Assembly (NCBI GenBank): GCA_963783235.1
Contig: CAWAMN010000001.1
Coordinates: 62,001-126,000, forward strand
Reading direction: 5' to 3'
DNA: 64,000 bases
Origin: Thiohalomonas sp963783235
GTDB taxonomy: Bacteria > Pseudomonadota > Gammaproteobacteria > Thiohalomonadales > Thiohalomonadaceae
This document shows, piece after piece, positions 39,336 through 48,201 of this stretch. The notes under the pieces were generated by a model. The model saw only the letters and a list, made by a program, of their open reading frames with translations, ran no database searches and had not been told where the DNA came from. Both the position numbers and the translations under genes were made by a program. Each line of letters begins with the position of its first letter. Within the stretch, counting starts at the first letter, position 1.

Positions 39336-39403
39336 AGTGGATTCCAGCCACGATGATGGAAGCGATTCGTTCGCGGCAGGATGCCGCTCCCACGGAGCAA
39401 ACC
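39336..39403. repeat. Single REP-like repeat between flgE and flgF
   Basis: GGGAGTGGATTCCAGCCACG pairs loosely with itself, followed by TCGCGGCAGGATGCCGCTCC, the same arms as the cluster at 35968-36275. It separates two flagellar transcription units. Confidence 0.7.
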
Positions 39404-39444
39404 GGCTTTGAAATCAGTGACCAGCGGATGACCAGGAGAATCCC

Positions 39445-40188
39445 ATGGACCGCATGCTTTACCTTTCCATGACCGGAGCCAAACAGTTGGAGATCGCTCA
39501 GTCGGTCAATACCAACAACCTGGCCAACGCTACCACTACCGGTTTCAAGGCGGACCTGGAACAGGCGCGCGCCATGCCGGTTTTCGGTCCCGGTATGCCG
39601 TCCCGTGTTTATGCCATGACCGAGCGGCCCGCCGTTGATCTGAACGCCGGAACGGTGACGAATACCGGTCGCGAACTCAACGTGGCGGTTCGCGGGGAGG
39701 GATGGCTCGCCGTCCAGGCACCGGATGGGAGCGAGGCCTACACCCGCGCCGGCGATCTGCGCATCGACAGTGCGGGTCTTTTGGTCAACGGCGCCGGGCA
39801 CCCGGTGATCGGCAATGGGGGTGGGCCGATTGCGGTTCCTCCCTACGAAAAGCTGGAGATCGGTGCCGACGGGACCCTCTCCATCCGACCGATTGGGCAG
39901 GGTCCCAACATTCTGGCGGAAGTGGATCGGATCAAACTCGTGAATCCGCCCAGGGAGCAGCTGAGCAAAGGTGAGGACGGGCTGATCCACCTGCAAGAGG
40001 GTGAGGTTGCACCTGCTGATGCAGAGGTGCAGTTGGTGGCGGGTGCACTGGAAACCAGTAATGTCAGTGCCGTCGAATCGATGGTGCGCATGATTGAAAT
40101 CTCTCGCCAGTTCGAGATGCAGATAAAGATGATGCAGGCAGCCAAGGAAACGGATCAATCCTCCGACAACCTCCTGAGAATGGCATAG
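39445..40188 (+). CDS. flgF: Flagellar basal-body rod protein FlgF
   Basis: A 247-residue proximal rod protein. NTNNLANATTTGFKADLEQARAM carries the rod signature, the middle VAVRGEGWLAVQAPDGSEAYTRAGDL is shared by FlgE/F/G, and the C-terminus ESMVRMIEISRQFEMQIKMMQAAKET is the coiled coil. First gene of flgFGHIJKL. AGGAG precedes the ATG. Confidence 0.94.
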   Translation: MDRMLYLSMTGAKQLEIAQSVNTNNLANATTTGFKADLEQARAMPVFGPGMPSRVYAMTERPAVDLNAGTVTNTGRELNVAVRGEGWLAVQAPDGSEAYTRAGDLRIDSAGLLVNGAGHPVIGNGGGPIAVPPYEKLEIGADGTLSIRPIGQGPNILAEVDRIKLVNPPREQLSKGEDGLIHLQEGEVAPADAEVQLVAGALETSNVSAVESMVRMIEISRQFEMQIKMMQAAKETDQSSDNLLRMA

Positions 40189-40256
40189 ACATTGCAGCCT
40201 TATTGTTAAGGCATTGACACGCCAAAAAGCAGACACCAATTTGAGAGGTAAGGACC

Positions 40257-41042
40257 ATGAACCCGGCACTTTGGATCGCCAAGACCGGCCTGGAGGCGCA
40301 GCAGACGCGCATGGGCGTGGTCTCGAACAATCTGGCCAACGTCAGCACCAACGGCTTCAAGCGCGACCGAGCCGTCTTCGAGGACCTTCTCTACCAAACG
40401 GTGCGCCAGCCGGGCGCTCAGTCCAGCCAGGACACCACGCTGCCCTCCGGTCTGATGACCGGTACCGGCGTGCGAACCGTAGCCACCGAAAAAATGCACT
40501 CCCAGGGCAATCTGGTACAGACGGATAATGCGCTGGATGTTGCCGTTCAGGGGCGCGGTTTTTTCCAGGTGCTCCGTCCCGACGGTACGCTTGCCTACAC
40601 CCGCGACGGCACTTTCCAGCTGGATGCCCAGGGACAGTTGGTGACCTCGAACGGCTACCAGATACAGCCGGCCATCAATATCCCTCAGAGCGCCCAGAGC
40701 ATCACGATCGGGAAAGACGGCACCGTTTCGGTCCAGGAGCCCGGCAGTAATGCGCCGACCCAGGTCGGCAACCTGCAGTTGGCCGATTTCATCAACCCGA
40801 CAGGACTTCAGCCGATGGGGGAGAACCTCTTTCTGGAGACCGCCGCCAGTGGTGCGCCCCAGTTGGGTACTCCCGGGGTGACGGGATTCGGCAGCCTGAT
40901 CCAGGGCTCCCTGGAAAGCTCTAACGTCAATGTGGTGGAGGAGATGGTCAACATGATCGAGACGCAACGCGCCTACGAGGTCAACTCCAAGGCCATCTCC
41001 ACTTCCGACCAGATGCTGCAGTACGTCAACCAGCAGCTGTAA
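40257..41042 (+). CDS. flgG: Flagellar distal rod protein FlgG
   Basis: A 261-residue distal rod protein of standard length. N-terminal MNPALWIAKTGLEAQQTRMGVVSNNLANVSTNGFKRDRAVF, the middle VAVQGRGFFQVLRPDGTLAYTRDGTFQ and C-terminal SNVNVVEEMVNMIETQRAYEVNSKAISTSDQMLQYVNQ match the FlgG pattern almost throughout. Follows flgF by 68 bp. Confidence 0.96.
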   Translation: MNPALWIAKTGLEAQQTRMGVVSNNLANVSTNGFKRDRAVFEDLLYQTVRQPGAQSSQDTTLPSGLMTGTGVRTVATEKMHSQGNLVQTDNALDVAVQGRGFFQVLRPDGTLAYTRDGTFQLDAQGQLVTSNGYQIQPAINIPQSAQSITIGKDGTVSVQEPGSNAPTQVGNLQLADFINPTGLQPMGENLFLETAASGAPQLGTPGVTGFGSLIQGSLESSNVNVVEEMVNMIETQRAYEVNSKAISTSDQMLQYVNQQL

Positions 41043-41056
41043 GGTCTAGCGAGAAG

Positions 41057-41740
41057 ATGACTATGAACACGCGCGCGATGCTCTTGGGAATAGTGGTCAC
41101 GGTAATGACCGGATGCGCCACGGTTCAACCGCCGTTGCATGATCCGGAGTACGCCGTGACAACGCCGGTCGCCGATCCCGTTCCGGCACCGAACAGCGGT
41201 GCCATTTTCCAGCCCAACGGTGGCATGGCTTTATTCGAAGACATCAAAGCGCGGGAAGTGGGCGACCTTCTCACCATCGAGCTGGTGGAGCAAACCCAGG
41301 CCAGCAAAAGCGCCAATACCAGCACGAGCAAATCCCAGGATATCGATATTGCCGGGCCAACCATTTTCGGCCGACCGGTGCTCAAGGGTGGAGTCGAGGT
41401 GCTGGAAACGCAGGTGAGTGCCGATCGGGATTTTGAGGGCGATGGTGAAAGCTCACAAAGCAATCGACTCTCGGGGAGCATCACCGTGACCGTGGCCCAG
41501 GTCCTCCCCAATGGCAATCTGATCGTGCGCGGTGAAAAGGTGCTCTCGCTGAATCAGGGGGATGAGTTCATTCGCGTGTCGGGCATTGTTCGTCCCGAAG
41601 ATATCAGTCCCGACAATGTGGTTGAGTCACCGAAACTCGCCAACGCCCGGATCATCTACGGGGGGCGCGGGTCGGTGGCCGACTCGAACCGCATGGGCTG
41701 GCTGGCCCGCTTCTTCCAGAGTGTTGTCTTCCCCTTCTAG
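41057..41740 (+). CDS. flgH: Flagellar L-ring lipoprotein FlgH
   Basis: A 227-residue outer-membrane lipoprotein. The signal peptide ends in a lipobox (VMTGC, lipidated Cys20). The body has GGMALFEDIKAREVGDLLTIELVEQTQASKSANT, then GEKVLSLNQGDEFIRVSGIVRPEDISPDN and the conserved C-terminal RMGWLARFFQSVVFPF. It forms the L ring in the outer membrane. An alternative ATG lies two codons downstream. Confidence 0.95.
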   Translation: MTMNTRAMLLGIVVTVMTGCATVQPPLHDPEYAVTTPVADPVPAPNSGAIFQPNGGMALFEDIKAREVGDLLTIELVEQTQASKSANTSTSKSQDIDIAGPTIFGRPVLKGGVEVLETQVSADRDFEGDGESSQSNRLSGSITVTVAQVLPNGNLIVRGEKVLSLNQGDEFIRVSGIVRPEDISPDNVVESPKLANARIIYGGRGSVADSNRMGWLARFFQSVVFPF

Positions 41741-41776
41741 GGTAAGACAGCATGGCGAAAACGTATCTACGAGTCC

Positions 41777-41812
41777 CCTCTCCCCGCGGGAGAAGGACAG
41801 GATGAGGGTGAT
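41777..41812. repeat. Dispersed palindromic repeat (flgH-flgI gap)
   Basis: CTCTCCCCGCGGGAGAAGG followed by acaggatgaggg. The same layout (CCTTCTCCCTcAGGGAGAAGG then taaggatgaggg) occurs at 63558-63596 between fliG and fliH, so it is a dispersed family, of the type common between genes in gammaproteobacteria. Confidence 0.7.
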
Positions 41813-41855
41813 CAAAAGGCCATGGCCAACCTGATCACCGATTAGGAGTAGCGTG

Positions 41856-42998
41856 ATGGTATATGCAAGCCGAAAAATCAACGCGGGTCCCTTCATAAAG
41901 GCTCTGCTCGCCGCAGTCGCGCTTTCCTTACTGGCAGGCCTCCCCGCCGCTCACGCCGAGCGCATCAAGGATTTGGCCACGGTCGCCGGTGTGCGCGACA
42001 ACCAGTTGCTCGGTTACGGTTTGGTGGTCGGTCTGGACGGAACCGGCGATCAGACCAGTCAGACGCCGTTTACGGTTCAGAGCCTGAAGAGCATGCTCGA
42101 CCGACTGGGGGTGTCCCTGCCCGAGAACATCAATCCGCAGTTGAAGAATGTGGCCGCGGTCACCGTCAGTGCCAACCTTCCCGCGTTTGCGAAGCCGGGC
42201 CAGACTATCGATATCACCGTCTCCTCGATCGGTAACTCCAAGAGCCTGCGCGGTGGCACGCTGCTGATGACACCCATGAAGGGAGCCGATGGACAGATCT
42301 ATGCGCTCGCCCAAGGCAACCTGATTGTCGGCGGCTTCGGCGCTCAGGGCAACGACGGCTCTTCCATTACCGTGAATATTCCCAGTGTCGGTCGCATCCC
42401 CAACGGCGCGACCGTGGAACGCAGCGTTCCCAATCCGTTCGCCAACGGAAACGGTTTGACCCTCAACCTGAACCGCGCCGACTTCACCACGGCCAACCGG
42501 CTCGCCGAAGCGATCAATCACCACATCGGCCCCGGCACGGCACGGCCAATGGATGCTTCTTCAATCAAAGTCAGTGCCCCCATCGACCCCGCCCAGCGCG
42601 TCTCGTTCGTCTCGATGCTCGAGAACCTGACGGTCGAACCGGGCGAGGCCGCCGCACGCATCATCGTCAACTCGCGTACCGGCACCGTCGTGATCGGAAG
42701 CCATGTCAGCGTGCAGCCGGCCGCGGTTTCTCACGGCAACATGACCGTGACCATCAGTGAGCAGCCGACCGTCAGCCAACCTGCACCCCTCTCGGGTGGT
42801 AGCACGGCAGTCGTGCCCAGTTCGGATGTGCAGATCGCCCAGGAAGAGAGCCGCATGTTCCTTTTCGACCCGGGCGTCTCCCTGGATGAAATCGTGCGGG
42901 CCGTCAACAAGGTAGGTGCCGCGCCGGGGGATCTCGTGGCGATTCTCGAAGCGCTGAAGCAGGCCGGTGCGCTACGGGCGGAACTGATTGTGATTTAG
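41856..42998 (+). CDS. flgI: Flagellar P-ring protein FlgI
   Basis: A 380-residue periplasmic protein with a Sec signal peptide (FIKALLAAVALSLLAGLPAAHA, cut after AHA). The mature start ERIKDLATVAGVRDNQLLGYGLVVGLDGTGDQT is the FlgI signature, and RGGTLLMTPMKGADGQIYALAQGN follows. It builds the P ring with the help of FlgA. The ATG at 41856 is preferred over the adjoining GTG because TAGGAG lies 6-8 bases before it. Confidence 0.95.
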   Translation: MVYASRKINAGPFIKALLAAVALSLLAGLPAAHAERIKDLATVAGVRDNQLLGYGLVVGLDGTGDQTSQTPFTVQSLKSMLDRLGVSLPENINPQLKNVAAVTVSANLPAFAKPGQTIDITVSSIGNSKSLRGGTLLMTPMKGADGQIYALAQGNLIVGGFGAQGNDGSSITVNIPSVGRIPNGATVERSVPNPFANGNGLTLNLNRADFTTANRLAEAINHHIGPGTARPMDASSIKVSAPIDPAQRVSFVSMLENLTVEPGEAAARIIVNSRTGTVVIGSHVSVQPAAVSHGNMTVTISEQPTVSQPAPLSGGSTAVVPSSDVQIAQEESRMFLFDPGVSLDEIVRAVNKVGAAPGDLVAILEALKQAGALRAELIVI

Positions 42999-43008
42999 GC
43001 CTTGAACG

Positions 43009-43947
43009 ATGAACGCGATACACGACCCCTCTAATTACACCGATTTTCAGGGCCTCGCCGGACTGAGACGCGACGCGCGCCAGGACCCGGAGAAGGCCCT
43101 GGAGGGTGTGGCGCGTCAGTTCGAGGCCATGTTCGTGCAGATGATGCTCAAGAGCATGCGCGAGGCGAGCGGCGGAGAGGGGTTGTTCGATAGCGATCAG
43201 TCAAAGCTGTACCAGGAAATGTATGACAAGCAAATAGCCAATGAGCTTTCAGGGCAAGGACGAGGTCTAGGCATTGCCGACACGCTCGTCCGTCAGCTCA
43301 GGGAAGGCCTGCCGCAGACGGCCTCGGAAGACGAGCACCAGGTCAACGGCGCCTTTCCGGTGCCTTCGCGGAGCGCGGCAACCTTTCAGATTAGGTCGAC
43401 ACAGAAGGCGGACGCCGCTCTGCCCGAAAAGCCCGCTGAGTTCGATTCCCCACAGACCTTCATAAGGCACCTCTGGCCCCAGGCACAGGGTGCGGCGGAG
43501 CAGTTGGGGGTTAAACCGGAGGTGCTGCTTGCGCAAGCGGCGCTCGAGACCGGTTGGGGAAAACATGTCATCAAGCATCCGGACGGCAGTGACAGTCACA
43601 ACCTTTTCAATATCAAGGCGGACTACCGGTGGGATGGCGAGCAGGTTGCGAAGCGAACACTGGAGTACCGCGACGGTATCGCCGTCCGTGAACAGGCGTT
43701 TTTCCGCTCTTATGACTCGTTTGAGCAGAGCTTCCAGGATTACGTGGATTTCCTGAAGGACAACCCCCGATATCAGGGTGCCTTAAAGCAAACGCACCAG
43801 CCGGAGGCCTTCGTCGACGCTCTGCAAGAGGCCGGCTATGCCACGGACCCTGCGTACGGGCAAAAAGTTCGCCACATTCTGGATAGCGGCGTTTTGGACG
43901 AATCCTTGGCAGCCCTAAAGATTTCCTCGGATGGGCCGCTATCATGA
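43009..43947 (+). CDS. flgJ: Peptidoglycan hydrolase / rod cap FlgJ
   Basis: A 312-residue two-domain protein. Residues 10-105 are the rod-binding domain (LEGVARQFEAMFVQMMLKSMREAS, LYQEMYDKQIANELS). Residues 155-300 are a glucosaminidase-type muramidase (LAQAALETGWGKHVI with catalytic Glu, SHNLFNIKADYRW, FRSYDSFEQSFQDYVDFL). It opens the cell wall for the rod. It starts 10 bp after flgI. Confidence 0.95.
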   Translation: MNAIHDPSNYTDFQGLAGLRRDARQDPEKALEGVARQFEAMFVQMMLKSMREASGGEGLFDSDQSKLYQEMYDKQIANELSGQGRGLGIADTLVRQLREGLPQTASEDEHQVNGAFPVPSRSAATFQIRSTQKADAALPEKPAEFDSPQTFIRHLWPQAQGAAEQLGVKPEVLLAQAALETGWGKHVIKHPDGSDSHNLFNIKADYRWDGEQVAKRTLEYRDGIAVREQAFFRSYDSFEQSFQDYVDFLKDNPRYQGALKQTHQPEAFVDALQEAGYATDPAYGQKVRHILDSGVLDESLAALKISSDGPLS

Positions 43948-43992
43948 ACATCCCGTTGCACCAGAGAGGACTCGGGGACCAGAGGCTAGATC

Positions 43993-45939
43993 ATGGCTGA
44001 TTTGCTAAATACCGGTGTCTCGGGGCTAATTGCCTTCCAGCGCTCCCTTGCGACCACCGGGCACAACATCTCCAACGTCAATACGCAGGGTTTCAGTCGC
44101 CAGGAAGTCGATCTGAGCACCCGGATCCCCCAGCGAACCGGCTCCGGCTATATCGGCAGCGGTGTCAATGCCAATTCGGTTCGCCGCGTTTACGACCAGT
44201 TTGCGGTCGAACAGGTGTGGGAACATACGGCGAAAAACAGTCGCTTGCAGGCCTACTCCGAGTTGGCCGGGCAAGTCGACAGCCTTCTCGCCGACCCTAA
44301 TGCCGGGCTGGCCCCGACGCTGCAGAACTTCTTTGATGCGACCCAGGGTCTGGCAGATAATCCTTCGTCCATCCCGGCCCGCCAAGTGGTCTTGAGCGAA
44401 GCCAACGCCTTGGTAGAGCGCTTCCATTCAATCGAAGGGCGATTCGCGAACCTGCGGGATGCGAATAATGAAAAGCTCCGGAACTTGGTCGACGAAATCA
44501 ATGCCTATGCCGATTCCATAGCCGAGCTGAACGCCAACATCCAGACGGCTCGGGACCTCGCCGGTGGCGAGCCGCCGAACGACCTTCTCGACCAGCGGGA
44601 CGAACTGATTCGGCAACTGGCAGAGCGGGTCACGGTCAGGACGGTCGAGCAGGATAGCGGAATGATGAACGTCTCGATCGGTACCGGCCAGCCGCTGGTA
44701 ACGGGGACAAATGTACAGGGATTGCGTATCGTGCCGAGCGATTACGACGCCTTCCGGGCCGAAATCGCTTTGGGGAAGGAGGGCAGTAGCGGGCCGATTA
44801 TCTCTGGCCTGTTGACCGGTGGAGAGCTCGGAGGGGTATTGGACTTCCGGGACGATGTGCTCGACCCGGCGCGCAATGCTTTGGGCCGGATCGCAATCGG
44901 TTTGACCGAAAGCTTCAATGAGCAGCATGCGCAAGGACTCGATCTGAATAACGAAGTCGGAGAGGATTTCTTCGCAGTCACCGGCCTGAGCGGCACCACT
45001 ATCGATGCGATCCCCAATCCCGACAACTCCGGAGGAGCGAGCCTCACCATTCAAATTGATAATGCGAGTTCGCTGACCACGAGCGATTATCGACTGGATT
45101 CCGATGGAGCCAATCTCACGCTGGTTCGACTTAGCGATAACAAGGCAGTCGAGACCTTTGCGAATGCGGCCGGCACTTACACCTCGGCCTCGGAGGGGCT
45201 TACGTTAACCATCGATTCGGCGGCAGCCGCGAACGACAAGTTCCTGATTCAGCCCACGCGCGAGGCTTCGCGAAACATCGAATTGACGGTGACCGACCCG
45301 AAAAAAATCGCAGCAGCTTCGCCTTTGCGCAGTGCTTTGGTTGGCACCAATCTCGGGACCGGGAAAATCTCATCACCCGAAATTCTGGATATCGATGATC
45401 CGAATTTCTTTACAGAATCCATCATCGAAATGGGCGATACCAGCGGTGACGGCGCTGTCGATTCCTACCGCTACAGCATCGACGATGGAGTGAGTTGGTC
45501 GGCTTGGGTTACGCCTGCCTCGATGAATGATGATATCGATATCAATGGGTGGCGCGTCAATATCACGGGCGAGCCGCAAGTCGGCGACAGGTTTACCGTT
45601 GAGAAGAACAGCAATGCGGTTTCCGATAACGGCAATGCGCTGGAACTGGCGACGCTTCAGGGTAAACCCATTTTGGAAAACGGCACGACGGATTTTCAGA
45701 GCGGCTACGCGCAAATGGTCTCGGATGTGGGGACCCTTACCCGCCAGCTGGAAGTGAACAGCGATGCCCAGGAGACATTGCTGCGACAGGCTGAAAAAAC
45801 GCGAGAGAGTATTTCCGGAGTCAATCTGGATGAAGAGGCGGCTAATCTCCTGAAATTTCAGCAGGCCTATCAGGCAACAGCGCAGGTCATCAATGTTGCA
45901 AAAAATATGTTTGACACGCTTATCGGTGCGGTGAGGTAA
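43993..45939 (+). CDS. flgK: Hook-filament junction protein FlgK
   Basis: A 648-residue junction protein. N-terminal LLNTGVSGLIAFQRSLATTGHNISNVNTQGFSRQEVDL, the DANNEKLRNLVDEINAYADSIAELNANI coil, DLLDQRDELIRQL, and the C-terminal VNLDEEAANLLKFQQAYQATAQVINVAKNMFDTLIGAV are typical. The extra central length (about 100 residues, with a D-x-x-D-G-x-V-D-S-Y segment) is a surface domain. FlgN chaperones it. Confidence 0.95.
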   Translation: MADLLNTGVSGLIAFQRSLATTGHNISNVNTQGFSRQEVDLSTRIPQRTGSGYIGSGVNANSVRRVYDQFAVEQVWEHTAKNSRLQAYSELAGQVDSLLADPNAGLAPTLQNFFDATQGLADNPSSIPARQVVLSEANALVERFHSIEGRFANLRDANNEKLRNLVDEINAYADSIAELNANIQTARDLAGGEPPNDLLDQRDELIRQLAERVTVRTVEQDSGMMNVSIGTGQPLVTGTNVQGLRIVPSDYDAFRAEIALGKEGSSGPIISGLLTGGELGGVLDFRDDVLDPARNALGRIAIGLTESFNEQHAQGLDLNNEVGEDFFAVTGLSGTTIDAIPNPDNSGGASLTIQIDNASSLTTSDYRLDSDGANLTLVRLSDNKAVETFANAAGTYTSASEGLTLTIDSAAAANDKFLIQPTREASRNIELTVTDPKKIAAASPLRSALVGTNLGTGKISSPEILDIDDPNFFTESIIEMGDTSGDGAVDSYRYSIDDGVSWSAWVTPASMNDDIDINGWRVNITGEPQVGDRFTVEKNSNAVSDNGNALELATLQGKPILENGTTDFQSGYAQMVSDVGTLTRQLEVNSDAQETLLRQAEKTRESISGVNLDEEAANLLKFQQAYQATAQVINVAKNMFDTLIGAVR

Positions 45940-45947
45940 AATCAATC

Positions 45948-47210
45948 ATGCGAGTATCCAGCCGTGAAATACAGCAGGTGGGCCTGACATCGATCCTTAA
46001 CCAGCAGGAGAAGCTGAGTCAGACCCAGCAGCAAGTGGCCAGCGGTAAGCGCATTCTAAAGCCTTCCGACGACCCGGTGGCGACCACCCAAATCCTCGAA
46101 CTCCGTCAGTCCCTCGATACCACCGAACGTTTCCAGCAAAATGCAGGAGCCGCCCGGGACCGCCTCAACACCGAGGAAGGCATCCTGAAAAATGTGACCA
46201 ACCTGCTGCAGCGCGTTAGAGAGCTCGCGGTTCAGGGCAATAACGCCGTGCAGTCGAACGAAACGCGCGACTTCATCGCCGCCGAGGTCAGACAGCGGTT
46301 GGATGAGCTGATGGGTTTAGCGAACACGCGAGACGGTAACGGTGACTACCTTTTTTCAGGAAGTCAGGGCGGGACATTGCCCTTCGTACGTAACGGGCCT
46401 GAGAATTACACCTATAACGGTGATCAAAATCAACGGTCCATCCAAGTGGGCTCCGGCCGTCAGGTGGCGGACGGTGACTCTGGTGCCGACGTCTTTGAGT
46501 TGATCCGAAATGGCAACGGGACGTTCGTGGCTGATTCGGATTCGGCGAATTCAGGAACTGGAGTGATCACGGCGACAAGTGTGGACGGCCAGTTTATACC
46601 AGCCAATCCCGGCACCGTAGCCAACGGCTATTCGATTCGCTTCCATCACGACGCCGTTTCCGGCGATATCCAGTATGAAGTTTATGAAACGGCAGACGAA
46701 AGCGCGGCATGGCCTCAACCAGCAGCCACACGGATAACTTCCGGTACTTACACCGAAGGGCAACCCATAGAATTCGGTGGTGCACGAATCGCCATCAAGG
46801 GTGAACCTGCCGAAGAAGATACCTTTACGGTCAAGTCCTCGGAGTACCAGGATATTTTTACCACCATCGAAAAACTGGCCGTAGCTTTGGAACGATCCGT
46901 CAATTCGCCCGAGCAAAGGGCTCAGCAGACCAATGAAATCAACCGCAGCCTTGAAGACATCGATCAGGGCTTGGGAAACATTTTGGTTGTGCGATCCAGC
47001 GTAGGCTCCCGCATCAACGCCATCGAGAGCCAGGAATACGTCAATGAGGATTACAAGCTTCAGACCAAAGAGGTACTTTCATCATTGGAAGACCTCGACT
47101 ATGCCGAGGCTATAACACGCCTGAACCTGGAACTGACGGGAATAGAAGCGGCCCAGAAGGCCTATATGAAGGTCCAAGGGCTTTCGATGTTTGACTATTT
47201 GAGGTTGTAA
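45948..47210 (+). CDS. flgL: Hook-filament junction protein FlgL
   Basis: A 420-residue flagellin-like protein. N-terminal MRVSSREIQQVGLTSILNQQEKLSQTQQQVASGKRILKPSDDPVAT and C-terminal VGSRINAIESQEYVNEDYKLQTKEVLSSLEDLDYAEAITRLNLELTGIEAAQKAYMKVQGLSMFDYL are the FlgL D0/D1 helices. It sits between FlgK and the filament. It begins 9 bp after flgK and ends the flgFGHIJKL run. Confidence 0.95.
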   Translation: MRVSSREIQQVGLTSILNQQEKLSQTQQQVASGKRILKPSDDPVATTQILELRQSLDTTERFQQNAGAARDRLNTEEGILKNVTNLLQRVRELAVQGNNAVQSNETRDFIAAEVRQRLDELMGLANTRDGNGDYLFSGSQGGTLPFVRNGPENYTYNGDQNQRSIQVGSGRQVADGDSGADVFELIRNGNGTFVADSDSANSGTGVITATSVDGQFIPANPGTVANGYSIRFHHDAVSGDIQYEVYETADESAAWPQPAATRITSGTYTEGQPIEFGGARIAIKGEPAEEDTFTVKSSEYQDIFTTIEKLAVALERSVNSPEQRAQQTNEINRSLEDIDQGLGNILVVRSSVGSRINAIESQEYVNEDYKLQTKEVLSSLEDLDYAEAITRLNLELTGIEAAQKAYMKVQGLSMFDYLRL

Positions 47211-47388
47211 GAACGGGGTAGGTATCTCTACTTCTCGATGTGATATTAGCAATGCGTTCGTAGGGCACCCATGGGCACTTCCCGACTGAAGGCGCAGACG
47301 CCGTACTGTGCGTCCCATGGGCGCCTTTGCAGCGGGAAAGACCTACCCATGGCTAGCTCAAGTTGCGCACTTTCAGACAACAACACAT

Positions 47389-48201
47389 TTAACGTATTTC
47401 GACTCCTGCCTGCTCCAGGGACGAAAGTAGCGGCGAGATGTGCTGCTCGTAGTTCCGCCACCTCTCCACTGACTTCCGGTAAATGGGCTGTCTCACCTGA
47501 TCGTAACTGGCTGTGGCCACGTTTCGCCCGGTTTTGTAGAACTCCAGACAACGTTCATCCCACGGCAAGCCGACATGTTCGATGATTCGGCGGCTGTTTG
47601 CTTCGGCATTGGCCGTGAGTTCCTCATAGTTCACATCCATGAACTGCATTGGCAGAACCTCACGCCAATGAGCCATCAGTCGGCGGTATTCACCGTAGTA
47701 GTAGCCCAGATCCTCCAGGTTGTAGGCATAGGTGTGTCGTCCCATGAAATCCTGGAAATAGCAAGATAGGCAAGTGTCCACCGGGTTACGGGTACAATGT
47801 ATGATGCGTGCATTGGGAAACAGTAATGCAATGAGCCCCACGTGAAGGAAGTTATGAGGCATTTTATCGGTCACCCGCTCTGGATCACCCGGAGAGAGGC
47901 GGATCTTCTCCAAATAGCGCTCGCTAAGGGCGAACTCCGCGTTCTCGTTTAGCTCACCAACACACTCCGGATACGGCTCCCGGTTGTTGCGGAGGAAGCC
48001 GGGTAACGCACGTACCAATCCTATGATGTCAGGGAGTTCACCCGCGCCGTAGGCAGCCGGGTGGGCAGAGATGATCTGCTCTACGAGTGTCGTTCCGGAA
48101 CGTGGCATTCCGACGATAAATACGGGCAATTCGGAACGGTTTCCGCTGTCAGGATGGTTCTCGAGAAAAACCAGTGCTAAACCTCTCAATGCTGCGGTCA
48201 A
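47389..48201 (-). CDS. Sulfotransferase domain, C-terminal part of split TPR-sulfotransferase
   Basis: About 260 residues of a sulfotransferase. Homologous sequence starts near 48175 with LENHPDSGNRSELPVFIVGMPRSGTTLVEQIISAHP, which has the PAPS-binding P-loop PRSGTT. The 3'-phosphate motif appears in NARIIHCTRNPVDTCLSCYF. It transfers sulfate from PAPS to an acceptor. It is in a different frame from the TPR half; a run of five T in the coding strand near 48172 would need to be four to join them. The two halves are a standard fusion found near flagellin genes. Confidence 0.82.
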   Translation of the reverse strand: MTAALRGLALVFLENHPDSGNRSELPVFIVGMPRSGTTLVEQIISAHPAAYGAGELPDIIGLVRALPGFLRNNREPYPECVGELNENAEFALSERYLEKIRLSPGDPERVTDKMPHNFLHVGLIALLFPNARIIHCTRNPVDTCLSCYFQDFMGRHTYAYNLEDLGYYYGEYRRLMAHWREVLPMQFMDVNYEELTANAEANSRRIIEHVGLPWDERCLEFYKTGRNVATASYDQVRQPIYRKSVERWRNYEQHISPLLSSLEQAGVEIR